DNA of 64,000 nucleotides from Ursus arctos (GCF_023065955.2 NW_026622886.1:9062001-9126000), one strand, 5' to 3'. Counted from the stretch's first letter, positions 1 through 11,970 are shown. The notes: generated by a model from the sequence alone, not told the origin. Numbers and translations are program-made.

Positions 1-1771
1 GGGGTTGATTCATTGTTGCTTCCTCGTTATTCATTATTGGCTCTTCAGCCCTATAATAGTGGTTCTCATTGGTTGGTCCAGAGATGCTTATGGTTCCTGA
101 GACTCTTAGTTAAGCTAAAACTGTCTTCATTCATAATAATACTAAGACATTATTTGACTTTTTAACTGTCACTCACATGTGCATACAGTAAGTTTTCCAG
201 ATGCTGATAAGTAATGACATTATTGCTGTGATGGCTAATGGAATGTGTGCAGGTGTAGTCTTGAATTTTAAAATTTTCTCAGCTTTAATTTTTCGCAGAA
301 ATGTTGGTAGATATTACCTATAAGACAGAGCTGTTTGGGATTATTCAGTAATTTTTAAGAATATAAAAGTTCTTGAGACCAAAAAGTTAATATAGGTATT
401 TAACATGTGCCTGTAAGTTGAGTGTATAAATGAATATTGTCCTGCTGATTTCATTGATGGAGTTTCATGTTGGCTTTCATGCATATTACACCCATAGTCT
501 GATACTGCTTTTTTTAAAAAGTTGATTAAAACCTTAAAGATCCTTGTGTAGCAAACTTGAGTACATTTCTTTAGTACATTTTCCTTATGATTTATTATAA
601 ATATCTTATCCACAGGAAATTAGAAACTTTTAAAACATTATTAGTGATTCACCTTTTATTGAGCCATTTTGAAACATTCAGTTTAGTTTTCAATAAAACA
701 GCTTCTTAAAAAAAATGGAAGTTTACTTAACATGGTGTTACATGGGTTTCAGGTGTACAACAGTGACAAAAACTGCTTTCTTCTTACGCTCATTTAATCA
801 GTACATATAAAATTTAATTAAATTATGTGATTACAGTTAAGTTCAGCTGACATAAGCAGGTTTGACTCTTGATATGCCTAGAACTTTAGCTGATTGAAAC
901 AGAAATCAGATGTGCTAGAAAGTGATAGCTTGCTTTTCTCAAGCTGAAATTAGTCTTGGCTATCAGTCAATGTTGGCTTCTGTTTCACAGAGGATTTTGA
1001 GAGATTGTATGATTTCTCTGATGGTAATAGGAAGAATAATTATTAGTACTATAAAAGATGTAACTACAGGTTTTTAAGATTTGACATTTTATTTTAAGAT
1101 TTGGCATTTTAAAACTCTCACATATTTTTTTTTGTTTTGGATTGCTTATTTGTTTTAGTTGGATATTAGGGTTTCCTAGAGATGAAAGAAGGAAAAACGC
1201 TAGTTTAAAAAATGGGATTCTATTGACTCTAGTTACTTTTGCCAGTTTTATCTTATTCCAGCTTTACCTCTCAGTAGCAACAATAACAACAAATGAAATA
1301 TCTTGATGACATTTGTGGTGTCTTTAAGTTTTGCTGTTTTAAGTGATATAAGCCAGCAGGAATTAAAAGGCTATAAATAGAATGACTAAATATTAAATTA
1401 CTGTATAGTGTATATATACTAGAGAATGTGCCTGCCAGTCCTTTAATTGATATTAACATGTAATGGGTAGTCAGATTCTCACTTTAGGGTTAACATACCT
1501 TTTTTTATTATGGGGTTTAGTGTTGCTATTTTTTGTAATGAGGGTACATAACCTTGGGTCATATAATAGGAATAGAAAACAAAGATTGAATTAATGAAAG
1601 AGAAATACTAAAAAGGATTTTGTAATATATATGAGAGCTTTTAGAAAAGGAGGAGACAAAGATGATTCCAAGTTTTGGGGTCCCAGAAAGAGAGACAAAG
1701 TCAGAAGGAGCTAGTTTGGGGGTTAGAATGATAAGGTTGGTTTAAGTTGTATCAAAGTTAAGGTAATGGAC
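1..1771. other. intronic sequence without recognised element
   Basis: AT-rich sequence without a convincing gene or repeat. A stretch of about 45 bases near 722-768 resembles the reverse complement of an L1 3' UTR (a TTTCAGGTGTACAACAGTGA core), too short to call. Open frames here have no recognisable protein similarity. Confidence 0.5.
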
Positions 1772-1871
1772 GGGATGCCTGGGTGGCTCAGTCAGTTAAG
1801 CGTCCAACTCTTGATTTCAGTTCAGGTCATGATCTCAGGGTCTTGAGACCAAGCCCTGCATGGAGCCTGTT
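1772..1871 (+). repeat. SINEC (tRNA-Lys SINE), 3'-truncated
   Basis: The tRNA-related head begins GGGATGCCTGGGTGGCTCAG and runs through the CAGGTCATGATCTCAGGGTC segment. The CT-rich tail and poly-A are missing. An old copy of the CAN SINE family. Confidence 0.85.
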
Positions 1872-2351
1872 CTATGTTTCTTCTATCTAGAATTTATATT
1901 GACACTGAGGTTGAACTGTTACTTGTTTTACCTCAAATGATGGTCAGTTCCTCCAAAATGGTGGTTAGTCATTCCACTACTACTAATTAATATCCCTACT
2001 GAACTGTTATCTTAACTGTACACTAAATTTTTAACATTTTGAGGTCTGTTTCTAGGCTATTCAATTTTAAAAATGTTTTTTTCTGATGAGTGTAATAATT
2101 ATAAATAATTCAGATATGAAGGAAGTATCTGTACAATATCACTCCTAAGAAGTATACTATTGGTAATAGTTTAAAAATGTGAAAATATGAATTTATATGA
2201 ATATGTGTACATATTTATATGTAAATTTTGGCATCTGTTAAAAAATGTGTGTAATTCATTGAATATTGCTTTGGGAGTTAATTTTGTTAGGTTTGTGATA
2301 ATGTGATCCTGTTAGCTTTATAAAATAAATCTGTAACTTTACATCCTTTCT

Positions 2352-3345
2352 GTGCTCCCTAACAGAATGAATAGCAGGGATTTTATGTTCCATAAAGGTT
2401 TGCTAGAATTCAGCCATAAAGTCTTTTGGGTTAGGGGCTTTTGGGAGGAGAAAGTTTCTTTTTATAGATATCTCAGGGTACCTGTGCAGTTCACACATTA
2501 TACTGTCCATGTCAAAACCCTTACTGAAAGGATGAATTTAGCTTTTATTTTAGTAGCTTATGACTCTGTACTCTATTTTTCCTCTTTCTCCTGTGGACAG
2601 TTTATTGGTTCTAGAGTTGGTATGTGACCCAAGCTCTACCAATTTGGAATTTGGAAGTTTCAAAAAGGCACACAGAGACTCCAGTTGGTTGGTATTGGGC
2701 CTTGACATTGAGCAGTCATAAAAAGCTAGGAATCTTAGCATAGAAGAGTGATTGTGGAAAGACAAAAAAAAAGGGCACATGGGTAGAAAGGAACAAATGA
2801 GACCATTCAGTTCCAAAAAGGAGCAGGAATCCTGGGTTCCTAACATTATAGAATCCTTAGCTGACTATACTCCCTGAGCACAGGTTCTGTGAGATGCCTC
2901 AGTATTTTCCCAATACTTTTTTTTTCTTTTGCTTGACTTGGTTTGAGTAGATTTTTATTTTTTGTTTTATTTATCTTTATTTATTTATTTGATATTTATG
3001 TTTATTGCAGTGAAACAAGTCCTTAGATCATCATTGTCATACTTTTAAATTCCATTGGTGTTTATTAATTTTCTTAGGTTTTCTTTTCAGTCAGTTTGGT
3101 AATTTAATTCGATGATTCATATTTTCCTAAAATATCTACCATTTCATCTAGTTTTATGTTTTCATATGTTTTGCTAAAGTTGTGTGCCCCATTCTTTTAT
3201 TTTAATAATCACCAGAATTGCTGTCGTAGTCCCTTTTTCACATTTACTAATAGGTATGTGTATTTTTGTCTCTCTCTCTCTCTCTCTTTTTTTTTTTCTT
3301 AGATTGCCAGATGCTTTTCTATTTTATTGATCTTTTGAAAGGATA
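2352..3345 (-). repeat. L1M fragment, inverted 5' part of a twin-primed copy
   Basis: Reverse-complement reading gives decayed L1 ORF2 between the endonuclease and reverse transcriptase regions. The RT-start segment lies near 2385 (TTTGCTAGAATTCAGCC, antisense of the usual 'gaattctacc' motif). Upstream ORF2 sequence lies near 3100-3340. The copy flips to + orientation at about 3346, close to the same ORF2 position. No open frame of note remains. Confidence 0.6.
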
Positions 3346-3671
3346 ATTCTTACAGAAGAAAAACAGAATATTGTCAGAGTTACTTTACAAAAAGCATCAG
3401 GCCCAGATAGTTTAATGGTTGGGTTCTACAGAACTTTTAGGAATATGTAACTTTGGTGCTATGAAAAGCACTGTTCTAGAGCATAATAAAAGAGGAATCT
3501 ATAGTCCAATATTATTTAGGAATAAGATGTACATATTTATCAAATAGAATACAAAAATCATATTAAAAATACGCTCTACATACATATTGAAAATGCAAGG
3601 ATAATTCAGTATTGGAAATACAGCGATATAATCTGTATACTAATAGAGTATAGAAAAATCGCAAGAGCATC

Positions 3672-3777
3672 CTTCTTTTTTTTTGAAGTAGGCTCCATGC
3701 CTAACATGGGGCTTGAACTCAACACGCCTGAGATTAAGGGTTGCGTGCTCTATCAGCTGAGCCAGCCAGGTGCCCCC
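3672..3777 (-). repeat. SINEC fragment
   Basis: Antisense copy of the CAN SINE head, ending in GAGCCAGCCAGGTGCCCCC, with the 'ggctccatgcctaacatggggcttgaac' type middle. The A/T-rich tail side is short. Confidence 0.75.
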
Positions 3778-3850
3778 AACATTAATTCTTAATAAAAACT
3801 AGTGCTGAACAGAAATAGAAGGCTACCTTTTAATTAATTAATTAATTAAA

Positions 3851-3942
3851 ACCATACAGGGCTTGAACTTATGACCCTGAGATCAAGGCCTGAGCTGAGA
3901 TCAAGAGTCAAGACACTTAACCAACCGAGCAACACAGGTGCC
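3851..3942 (-). repeat. decayed SINEC fragment inside duplicated unit
   Basis: Antisense SINE head (ACCCTGAGATCAAGGCCTGA ... AACACAGGTGCCC). A near-identical partner at 4330-4419 lies in copy 2, so this SINE was present before the duplication. Confidence 0.7.
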
Positions 3943-3953
3943 CAAAGTCTTTT

Positions 3954-4150
3954 TTTTTTTTAAAGATTATTTTTATTTATTTGACAGAGATAGAGACAGC
4001 CAGCGAAAGAAAGAACACAAGCAGGGGGAGTGGGAGAGGAAGAAGCAGGCTTCCAGCGGAGGAGCCTGATGTGGGGCTCGATCCCATAACGCCGGGATCA
4101 CGCCCTGAGCCGAAGGCAGACGCTTAACCGCTGTGCCACCCAGGCGCCCC
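3954..4150 (-). repeat. SINEC, ursid-type young copy
   Basis: Full antisense SINE from TTTAAAGATT tail to CACCCAGGCGCCCC head, with GGATCACGCCCTGAGCCGAA body. Flanked by target-site duplications CCAAAGTCTTTT at 3942-3953 and 4151-4162. The same locus in copy 2 (about 4418) is empty, which confirms the insertion boundaries. Confidence 0.95.
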
Positions 4151-4252
4151 CCAAAGTCTTTTTAATATGGTTATATAAAAATCAGCTCAAACGCTAGCAT
4201 CATGTTTAATGGGTAAATTTTGGAAGAATTTTTATAAAATTGACAACAAGAT

Positions 4253-4524
4253 ACATTGATTCTTAATAAAAACTAGTGCCAAACAGAAATAGAAGGCTAC
4301 CTTTTAATTAATTAATTAATTAATTAAAAAATACAGGGCTTGAATTTATGACCCTGAGATCAAGGCCTGAGCTGAGATCAAGAGTCAAGACACTTAACCA
4401 ACTGAGCAACACAGGTGCTCAAAGTCTTTTTAATATGGTTATATAAAAATCAGCTCAAAAGCTAGCATTATGTTTAATGGGTGGATTTTGGAAGAATTTT
4501 TGTAAAACTGACAATAGGATACAA
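4253..4524. repeat. local tandem duplication, copy 2 (empty site)
   Basis: Directly follows copy 1 and repeats it with few differences (TGATTCTTAATAAAAACTAG through TGTAAAACTGACAATAGGAT). It holds the partner decayed SINEC at 4330-4419 but not the young SINE. About 270 bp. Confidence 0.85.
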
Positions 4525-4750
4525 TGCTTGCTATCATCACTATTGCTATCATCATGCTAAAGGTACTACCTAATGCAGTCTAAGAGGTATAAGAATGGAA
4601 GAGAAGCTAAAATCATTGCTGTTTTTACATGATACACTTATACACATGAAATACCCAGAGTCAACTGAAAAAGTGTTATTAATAATAAAAGAATTCAGTG
4701 TATAATTTTTCTTAACCTTAAGTGCAGAAAATTAAACTAATCCTCTATTC

Positions 4751-5825
4751 AAGACACATTATCATCATTGGTGTATATAAAGTCTCTCTCTTGGTAATTT
4801 TCTTTCTTTAGTTCTCCTTTATATTTATCTGTTTGAATTTCCCTTCCCCCATATAAACAAATATCTTAATATTTATGTTATTTTCAGAAAGTAATTGTAT
4901 AGTATGTCATATTATTTATATTCTAATATGTTTGTCTTTTTATATTTGTGTTCTTGCAAAATAGGTCTTGTTATTTTGTGTGTACTTATTTTTAAATTCA
5001 CATAAAAGTTATTGCATTGTATATCTTACTCTTTTTTTTCCATAGGCACTAAAATTTTAACATCTACTCATGTTGGTACTTCTAATCCATTGTTTCTTCT
5101 TTTTTAAAAAATATTTATTTACTTTAGAGAGAAAGTGTGAGAGAGCGGGGTGGTGGGGGGTGGGGAGAGGGAGAGAGAATCTCAAGCAGTCTCCCAGCTG
5201 AACGTGAAGTGAAGCTCCATCTCACAACTCTGAGATCATGACCCTGAGATCGTGACCTGAGCCTAAATCAAGTCAGATGCTCAACCGATTGAGCCACCCA
5301 AGTGCTGCAACTAATCCATTGCTTCTAATAATTGCATAATACATTGTGAGATATTTACCTCATTTTACCTACCTGTTATCTTACTGATAGCTACCGTTTA
5401 TTTTCAATTTCCTGACATCACACATTGTGTTGTAGTGAACATCCTTGTACATGACTGTGTAAGGATTTCTTTGGAGCCTACGTACAAATGACTAGACTTG
5501 TTGGGTTATAAGATAGCCCTATATTCGGTTTAACTAAGAAATGCTGGATTGCTTTATCCACAATAGCCAAATTAGTCTATATTCCCACTAACAATGAATG
5601 AGTGTTCTTATATCCCAACATTTAAAAATTATTCAGCTTTCTAAATTTTACCAATCTAATTAAAGTGATCTCTTTTTTAATATGTATTTCTCTGGTTTCT
5701 CATGGTTTTGAACATTTCTTGTCATATTAACTTTGGAGATTTGTTTTCTTCTATAAATTGCTTTTTAATAGTTTTGCCCATTTTTCTATTGATGTTACTG
5801 TCTTCTAAAATTTCATTTGTTGGAA
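4751..5825 (-). repeat. old L1 (L1ME-like) 3' region
   Basis: Antisense L1 ORF2 C-terminal and 3' UTR-like sequence, for example GTAGTGAACATCCTTGTACA near 5433, TTGTTGGGTTATAAGATAGC near 5499 and CATTTTTCTATTGATG near 5779. Strongly decayed and split by a SINE at 5099-5308. It lies between two + strand L1M pieces, so it may be an insertion into that element. Confidence 0.5.
5099..5308 (-). repeat. SINEC, older copy
   Basis: Antisense SINE from an A/T-rich tail through a GA-rich tract to GAGCCACCCAAGTGCTGC. Flanking direct repeats CTAATCCATTGTTTCT (about 5082) and CTAATCCATTGCTTCT (5311) mark its target site. Confidence 0.85.
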
Positions 5826-6620
5826 TTTTAAAATAAATATGTATTAAAAGATACAGTGACCAATAGGCACATGAAAAGATAGTGAGCATCATTAGTCATT
5901 AGGGAAATGCAAAGCAAAACCACAGCATAATGCTATTTTGCACCCACTGGCTAGGATGGCTATAATAAACACATTTTTAAAGGAAAATAAGTGTTGGTGA
6001 GGATGTGGAGAAATCTGAACCCTCATACATTTCTGGTTAGAGTGTAAAATGGTGCAGCCACTATGGAAAAGTTTTGCAACTACAATTACCATACGACCTA
6101 GCAATTATACTTTAAGAATTCCAGAAGAATTGAAAACAGCCATTGAAACAAAAATTTGTACGTGATTGTCCATAGCAGCTCTATTCACAGTCACCAAAGA
6201 AGATAACAACCCAGATGTCTACCAGCTGATGAACAGATAAATGAAATGTAATATATCCATACAATGGGATATCATTCAGCCATAAAAAGAAATGAGTCTC
6301 TCTACAACATAGCTGAATGTCTGAAACATTATGCTAAGTGAAAGAAGCCAGATACAAAATATAACATATATGATTCCATTTATATGCAGTATCCAGAATA
6401 TAAGTGAATCCATGGAGACAGAAAGTAAATTAGCAGTAGCCTGGGGGAGGGGGAATGAGGAATGGAGAGTGATTGCTTAATGGGGACAGGGTTTCCATTT
6501 GGGATGATGAAAATGTTTTGAAACTAGAGGTAATGATTACACAACATTATGAATTGAACCAAATGCCACTGAATTATACACTTTAAAATGGTTAACATTA
6601 TGTGAATTCTATTCCAGAAC
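5826..6620 (+). repeat. L1M 3' end (ORF2 C-terminus and 3' UTR)
   Basis: Sense-oriented L1M. It carries the GTGAGGATGTGGAGAAATCT region at 5997, the AATGGGATATCATTCAGCCA region near 6263, and a 3' UTR ending AATTATACACTTTAAAATGG. The ORF is destroyed. Probably the same copy as 3346-4750. Confidence 0.75.
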
Positions 6621-6644
6621 TACAAATAGCTTTCATATATATCA

Positions 6645-6868
6645 GAGACTTGAAAACATTTTGTGTAAAGGTCCAAATGACAAATATTTTAAACTTTGTC
6701 TAAAAATATTAGTCTCTATCACAGTTACCCAATTGTCCTGTTGTAGCATGAAAGCAGCTGTAGACAGTAAACAAATGAATCTGTCTGTGTTCTAATAAAA
6801 CTTAGGTTCCAAAGCAGCAGTGGAATGGATTGGCCCTTGAGCCCTGGTTTGCTGACCCCCTGCTATAG
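6645..6868. repeat. hAT-Charlie-like nonautonomous DNA transposon fragment
   Basis: Recognisable mammal-wide consensus: TGTGTAAAGGTCCAAATGAC, then TGTAGCATGAAAGCAGCTGT, TGTGTTCTAATAAAACTTAG and a GTTTGCTGACCCCCTG end. I recognise the family style (MER-class hAT) but not its exact name. Confidence 0.6.
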
Positions 6869-7789
6869 GTAAACAACCAGTTAGAAAGAATCTTAAGAAG
6901 AGAAATCCTATTTACAGTAGCAACAAAGAGAGATAATAACACCTGGTAATAACTTGAATTCAGATGCGGAGAGATTGGTGACTAGATCTTATTCTCTCCC
7001 TAAACTCTTTTTTTCAAATAAGGGATGAGGGAGGAGTAGAATAGTTAGGAGTTAACCAGTTCATGACCCGTGAGACTTCCTTAGTTGAGAACATTCTTTC
7101 AAGACACAACAAAGAGTGTAGTTTGAAGTTTTCCAAACAGAAGAGGCAACAAACCTGTGATATTAGTTATTCAGTCAGTTTCAAGATTTCTTAAAGAGTC
7201 CTGCTCATCATCTTCCTCCTCTTCCCTAAACTTTTCCAGCACTTCCCTCCCCATATTAGTCTGCAGCCTAGTATCCTGCTGTATAGATTCTACTCCTTTT
7301 CTCCTTTTAGAAAGGCTTCAGGAAAGCTACAGTAAATTCCAGGTGTCTTTATATTTTAGAGCACTCTGAAACTTATAAAAGAAAACTCTGGGGGAAATTT
7401 TAAAAAATTTAAAAGTTACCATTAAAGTAGGTATGTCTTTCTAAAGTGCAAACCAGAAACCAGAAAGAAAAGATGGGTAAATTCAATTTGATAATCAAAT
7501 AAAAGTTGTACATGCCAGTATTACCATAAAGTCTGATGACACCATGCTAAAGGAAAAATGTCCATAAATGTGATAAAAGTCTGGTTTCCTTAATATGTAG
7601 AAGCCTCCTTTTAAGCTTCGTCTGAAGCTACAGATCTTTTTGGCAGATTTTACCATCCTGTGTTCTGATTTCTTCTATACAGGATTGGGTTTTTGTTTTT
7701 GTTTTGTTTTGTTTTACCTGCTGTGGAATTATTTTTGTCTTTTATTTATATTAATATCACCATGTCATTTCTTATTATGGGGAACTGTA
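6869..7789. other. intronic sequence without recognised element
   Basis: No gene, RNA or confident repeat recognised. A 70-residue serine-rich open frame at 7157-7369 has no family signature and is probably chance. Confidence 0.4.
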
Positions 7790-8220
7790 TTTTACTTTTT
7801 AAAAAATTCAGATTAACATATAGTAAAATTTACTCTTTTTGGTATACAGCTCCGTGAGTTTTAATTAATGCACAGAGCATTACAACCACAGCCAAAATCA
7901 AGATACAGAATGATTCCATCATTCCAGAACAATTTCCTTGTGCTATTCCTTTGTATTCACATTCTCCCCCATCCTGAGCTCCCTCGCAACCTCTTTTGTA
8001 TATTCCAGAACGTAAAAGTGTGTTACCTTTGGAATTTGGTGTCTTTTACTTAACATATGCAGTTGATATTCATCCATGTTGTTGTAGGTAGCAACAGTTC
8101 ATTTCTTTTCATTGCTGAGTAATACTACATTATATGGATATACTACAGTTTATCCATTTCCCAGTTCAAGGAATATTTGAAGTATTTCCAGGTTTTGGCA
8201 ATTACCAATAAAGCACTCTG

Positions 8221-8416
8221 GGGGCCCTTAGGTGACTCAGTTGATTAAACATCTGGGTTTGGCTCAGGTCATGATCCCAGGGTCCTTGCTCAGCAGGCAG
8301 TCTGCTGCTCCTCTCCCTCTGCCCCCCCTCCCGGTTGTGCTCCTGCGGTGTCTCTCTCTCCCCCCTCTTCAAATAAATAAATAAAATCTTAAAACAACAA
8401 CAGTAACAACAACAAC
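8221..8416 (+). repeat. SINEC inserted at LTR edge
   Basis: GGGGCCCTTAGGTGACTCAG head, CT-rich region, AAATAAATAAATAAAATCTT tail. Perfect 11-bp target duplication AAAGCACTCTG at 8210-8220 and 8417-8427. The insertion lies at the boundary between the L1M and the LTR. Confidence 0.9.
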
Positions 8417-8425
8417 AAAGCACTC

Positions 8426-8937
8426 TGCAGAAAAGAGTTAATGTAGCAGGCTTGAGATTGCTGGTCTTACTTAGGCCTGTTTGCAAGGTTGGCTTGTGGC
8501 CATTGTCTGGAACTTGGATTTCGAGAGCGTTCCCACCATTCTCTTAACAGACAAGGATGGTTTATGTGCCTAAACTATTTATGTTGAGCACCTTCTTTCC
8601 TTCTGGAAGTATGGGATTTTGGTACACGCTAAGCTAGGGTGACTGTGACCAGCACCCAATGAAACCTTATATCCTAGGTTCAGGTGAGTTTCCCTGATAC
8701 ATACATAGTACTTCACTTGTGCTGCTGGAAGGATTAAATACATCCTGCTGGGAGAGGACTCTTGGAAGCTTACACCAAGTTCCAACTTTACCCCATGTGC
8801 CTTGTTTCTTAGTTGATTTTGTTTTGTATTCTTTCTTTGTAATAAATCATAGCTGTAAGGATGGCTATATGCTCAGCCCTGCGAGTTCTTCAGGTGAATC
8901 ACTGAACCTAGGTGTTGTCTTGGGGACCTCAGACACA
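8426..8937 (+). mobile_element. solo LTR of an ERVL-type endogenous retrovirus
   Basis: 512-bp segment bounded by TG...CA that interrupts the L1M. It has a polyadenylation signal (AATAAATCATAGCTG near 8841) and a 3' end matching a mammal-wide ERVL-style LTR (CTTGGGGACCTCAGACACA). CACT flanks both sides (8421 and 8940), a likely part of the target duplication. No viral genes are present. The subfamily is not named with confidence. Confidence 0.65.
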
Positions 8938-9225
8938 ACCACTATAAACATTCATATACAGGTTTTTGTGTGAACATGGCTTTTCATTTTACTTGTGCAA
9001 ATATCTAGGAGTGAGATTGTTGGGTTTTATGGTAGGTAAATGTTTTAACTGTATTAAAAACTGCCAAATAGTTTTCCAAAGTGTCTGTACCATTTTGCAG
9101 TCCCACTGGCAACTTAAGAGAGTCTTAGTTGCTCCTCATCCTTGTCAGCATTTGGTATTATAAAGTTTTTTCCCCCATTCAAATAAGTATGTACTGGCAT
9201 CTCATCGTGTTTTTAATTTGCATTT

Positions 9226-9789
9226 TTAAAAAGTTTTAATTTAAATTCCAGTCAGTTAACACAGTGTAATATTAGTTTCAGGTGTACGATATAGTGATTC
9301 AACACTTCCATGCAACACTGGTGCTCATTACAATAAGTACACTCCTTAATCGCCATCACATATTTAACCCATCCACCCACCCACCCCTCCTCTGGTAACT
9401 ATCAGTTTGTTCTCTGTAGTTAAGAGTATGTTTCTTGGTTTACCTCTCTTTCTCTCTTTTTCCCCCCTTTGTTCCTTTGTTTTGTTTCTTAAATTGCACA
9501 TATGAGTGAAATTGTATGGTATTTGTCTTTCTCTGACTGACTCATTTTATTTAACATAATACTCTCTAGTTCCATCCATGTCATTGCAAATTGCAAGATT
9601 TCATTCTTTTTTTATGGGTATATTTTTATGGTAATATTCTGTTTTATACATACACCCCCCCCATATTCCTTATCCATTCATCAGTTGATGGACATACACT
9701 TGGGCTGTTTCCATAATTTGGCTATTGTAGATAATGCTGCTACAAATATAAACATCAGGGTGCCTGTATCCCTTTGCATTAGTATTTTT
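9226..9789 (-). repeat. younger carnivore L1, 5'-truncated, in older L1M
   Basis: Antisense L1 3' UTR (TTAGTTTCAGGTGTACGATA at 9272) followed by ORF2 C-terminal sequence (ATGAGTGAAATTGTATGGTA; TGATGGACATACACTTGGGC). Target duplications are not clear, and the old L1M lacks sequence across the site. Confidence 0.8.
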
Positions 9790-10350
9790 GTATTCTTTCC
9801 TTATTTATTTTTAGTTAACTTTTGTATAAAGTGTGTGTTATGTATCAAGGCTCATTTTGCTACATATGGATCTCAAGGGGTTTCAGCACCATTTATTGAA
9901 AAAACTATCCTTTCTCCATTGAATTGCTTTTGCACCTTTGTCAAAAGGCAGTGTGTGTATGTGTATTCATATATATATATATATGAATTTATTTGTGGTC
10001 TCTCTTTTCTAGTCCATTGATTTATGTATCTGTCCTTTCACCAACACTGTACCGTCTTGAAATCAGGTAGTATGAGTCCTCCAGCTTCGTTGTTTTTCAA
10101 AGTTGTTTTATCTATTCTTGTTCCTTGGTCTTTTCATGTAAATTTTACAGTTTGTCGGTATTTACAAAAAATCCTGCTAGGATTTTGATTTTGATTGAAA
10201 GTGCATCGAATTTATAGCTCAGTTTGAAAGAATTGACATTTTAACAATATTGAGCCTTCCAATCCGTGAACATAATGTATCTCACCATCTATTTAGGTCT
10301 TTGATTTTTCAAAGCTGATTTATAGTTTCAGCATGCAGAGCCTAGGAATT

Positions 10351-10485
10351 GTTTTGAAACCCTTTGTTTTGAAATAGTAGGTGTTATCCTTAACTCCTGT
10401 CTATCTGAGACCTTTTAAATTTTTCCCTAGAAACTATAACCTAAACCATTGCGTTTAATCTACTTCTCTTTACTTGAGGGCATTG

Positions 10486-10530
<45 letters not shown>

Positions 10531-11780
10531 GCTTAATGGATAGCTCCATTAGACTATAGCTTTTGCTTTAGAGCTGAGTTCTGTACTGTGTTAACTTGGG
10601 TTAAAGTTCTGCGATAGGGTTCTTTCCATGTTGATTGAGAATTACCCTTTTCTTATGGGGGCATATTCTCAGATTTCTAATTGTGAAGCTTCTTCAGTGT
10701 GGGGCCCTGGAGCTATATTTTGAAAATAAAAGTCTTTCATGGTTATTTAAATCTTTAAAAAACACCTGTATTTCCCCGGGGGCATTTTTGTCTCCTCAGG
10801 CCAAAAATGATAAGGTTTCCTGTGGGTTTTGACCCCATTATTGGTAGTTGGTGGAAATGGGAGTAGTGAATTAGAGAAAGTTTCACCCTGGGATTTTTGC
10901 TTACCTTTTCAGGATCTTATTTTTTCTTTTATTTTCAGTTCTGCTAAGACTTTGTTGATAAAAGTAAACAGCTCTGTCTAGTTATAGTTAGTTCCTTTGG
11001 TCTTTTGTCCTAGCTTAGAGGGACCAAAATGGCAAGCCCTATAATTCCTCCCTCTTCTGCAGAATTCCTGCAATCCTGCAGTAGTTATATGGCTTTCTTC
11101 TAGTCCCAGTAGTTGTGTGTATTTCTTTATAACACTATGCCAATAAAATGTTATTTCTATGACTGCTAGTGGCTTACTTATTAAGTGGTATGCCTTAATG
11201 ACATGTTACAGTTTCTTGAATAGGGCCAAAATGATCATTTTTAATGTTGAGGATAAGATTAAACTGTAGTACAGATGGCTTGGTAGTAAATTTGATTCTT
11301 TTCTAGCACTTGCTGATTTTGTTCATTTGTTAGAGAAAGAAATTAACAACATAGTAGTAGATACATTAACAGAAAATGTATATGTTTTGTATAACAATAG
11401 AATTGAAGAAATACCTTCTAAGTCCAAATGCAACTAAAAAATAAATTAGGAATCCATTCGTCATTGCTTCCCAAATTGAAGCATTCAGCTGTCAGCTTTT
11501 TGGGGGGATTCATTGAATTAGTTTCTGGATGCTTAAAGAAGTTATCCATCACTAAATAAGGTAAAGAGACCTTGATAAAGTATTGCAAACATAACATCCC
11601 TCTTACTGGTAGGAAACTATTATTGTTGCTGTTATTAATTGGGAGTCTTTAAACATTCTAATAAATTTTCTATTACTTTACCTGAAATTAATGGTCCATC
11701 TATATATGCTGAATAGTCATTAAAGCTGTGGATGCAGATAATTTAATTAACACTGATAAAAAATTAAAAGATCCTGGGTT
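10351..11780. other. intronic sequence with (GT)n; otherwise unrecognised
   Basis: Apart from the GT microsatellite at 10487-10527, no gene or repeat family was recognised. Confidence 0.4.
10487..10527. repeat. (GT)n microsatellite
   Basis: About 20 uninterrupted GT units followed by TTTT. Likely polymorphic. Confidence 0.95.
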
Positions 11781-11784
11781 GTAT

Positions 11785-11970
11785 TCAGACAGACTGAGGT
11801 TCAACTCCTGACTTCATTTATGTTAACAATCTGTGTGACCTGGGTAGGGTATTTAACTTTTATGAGATTATTTCTTCATATTTTATATGGAGATAATACT
11901 ACCCATCTCATAGAGTTCTTTGAGGATTAAATTAAGTAAAGGAAAATACTTAGCACTATGTCTAGGAAAT
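11785..11970 (+). repeat. MIR element
   Basis: Order of motifs matches MIR: AGGTTCAACTCCTGACTTCA, CTGTGTGACCTGGGTAGGGT, GGAGATAATACTACCCATCT and a TTTGAGGATTAAATTAAGTA end, trailing into CTTAGCACTATGTCTAGG. Confidence 0.8.

Larger units (their letters stand above)
3779..4252. repeat. local tandem duplication, copy 1 (contains a SINE)
   Basis: Sequence starting ACATTAATTCTTAATAAAAA is repeated at 4253. Shared contents are ACTAGTGC, an AATTAATT run, a decayed antisense SINEC (about 3851-3942), CAAAGTCTTTTTAATATGG and GCTAGCATCATGTTTAATGG. Copy 1 is longer only because a SINE (3954-4150) landed in it after duplication. Confidence 0.85.
3346..4750 (+). repeat. L1M ORF2 fragment, forward part of the same copy
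   Basis: Decayed L1 ORF2 reverse-transcriptase region. Landmarks are GCATCAGGCCCAGATAG (SPGPDG-type motif) near 3393, GAAAATGCAAGGATAATTCA near 3591, and sequence like the FADD region near 4600-4690. It is interrupted by SINEs and by a local duplication (3779-4524). Confidence 0.6.
7790..10350 (-). repeat. L1M element, antisense, host of nested insertions
   Basis: Reading right to left, it runs from ORF2 C-terminal sequence (9790-10350, for example TTCAGCACCATTTATTGAAA) through 8938-9225 to the 3' UTR (7790-8210). It is split by a solo LTR (8426-8937), a SINE (8221-8416) and a younger L1 (9226-9789). About 400 bp of expected ORF2 seems missing at the younger L1 insertion. Confidence 0.75.
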
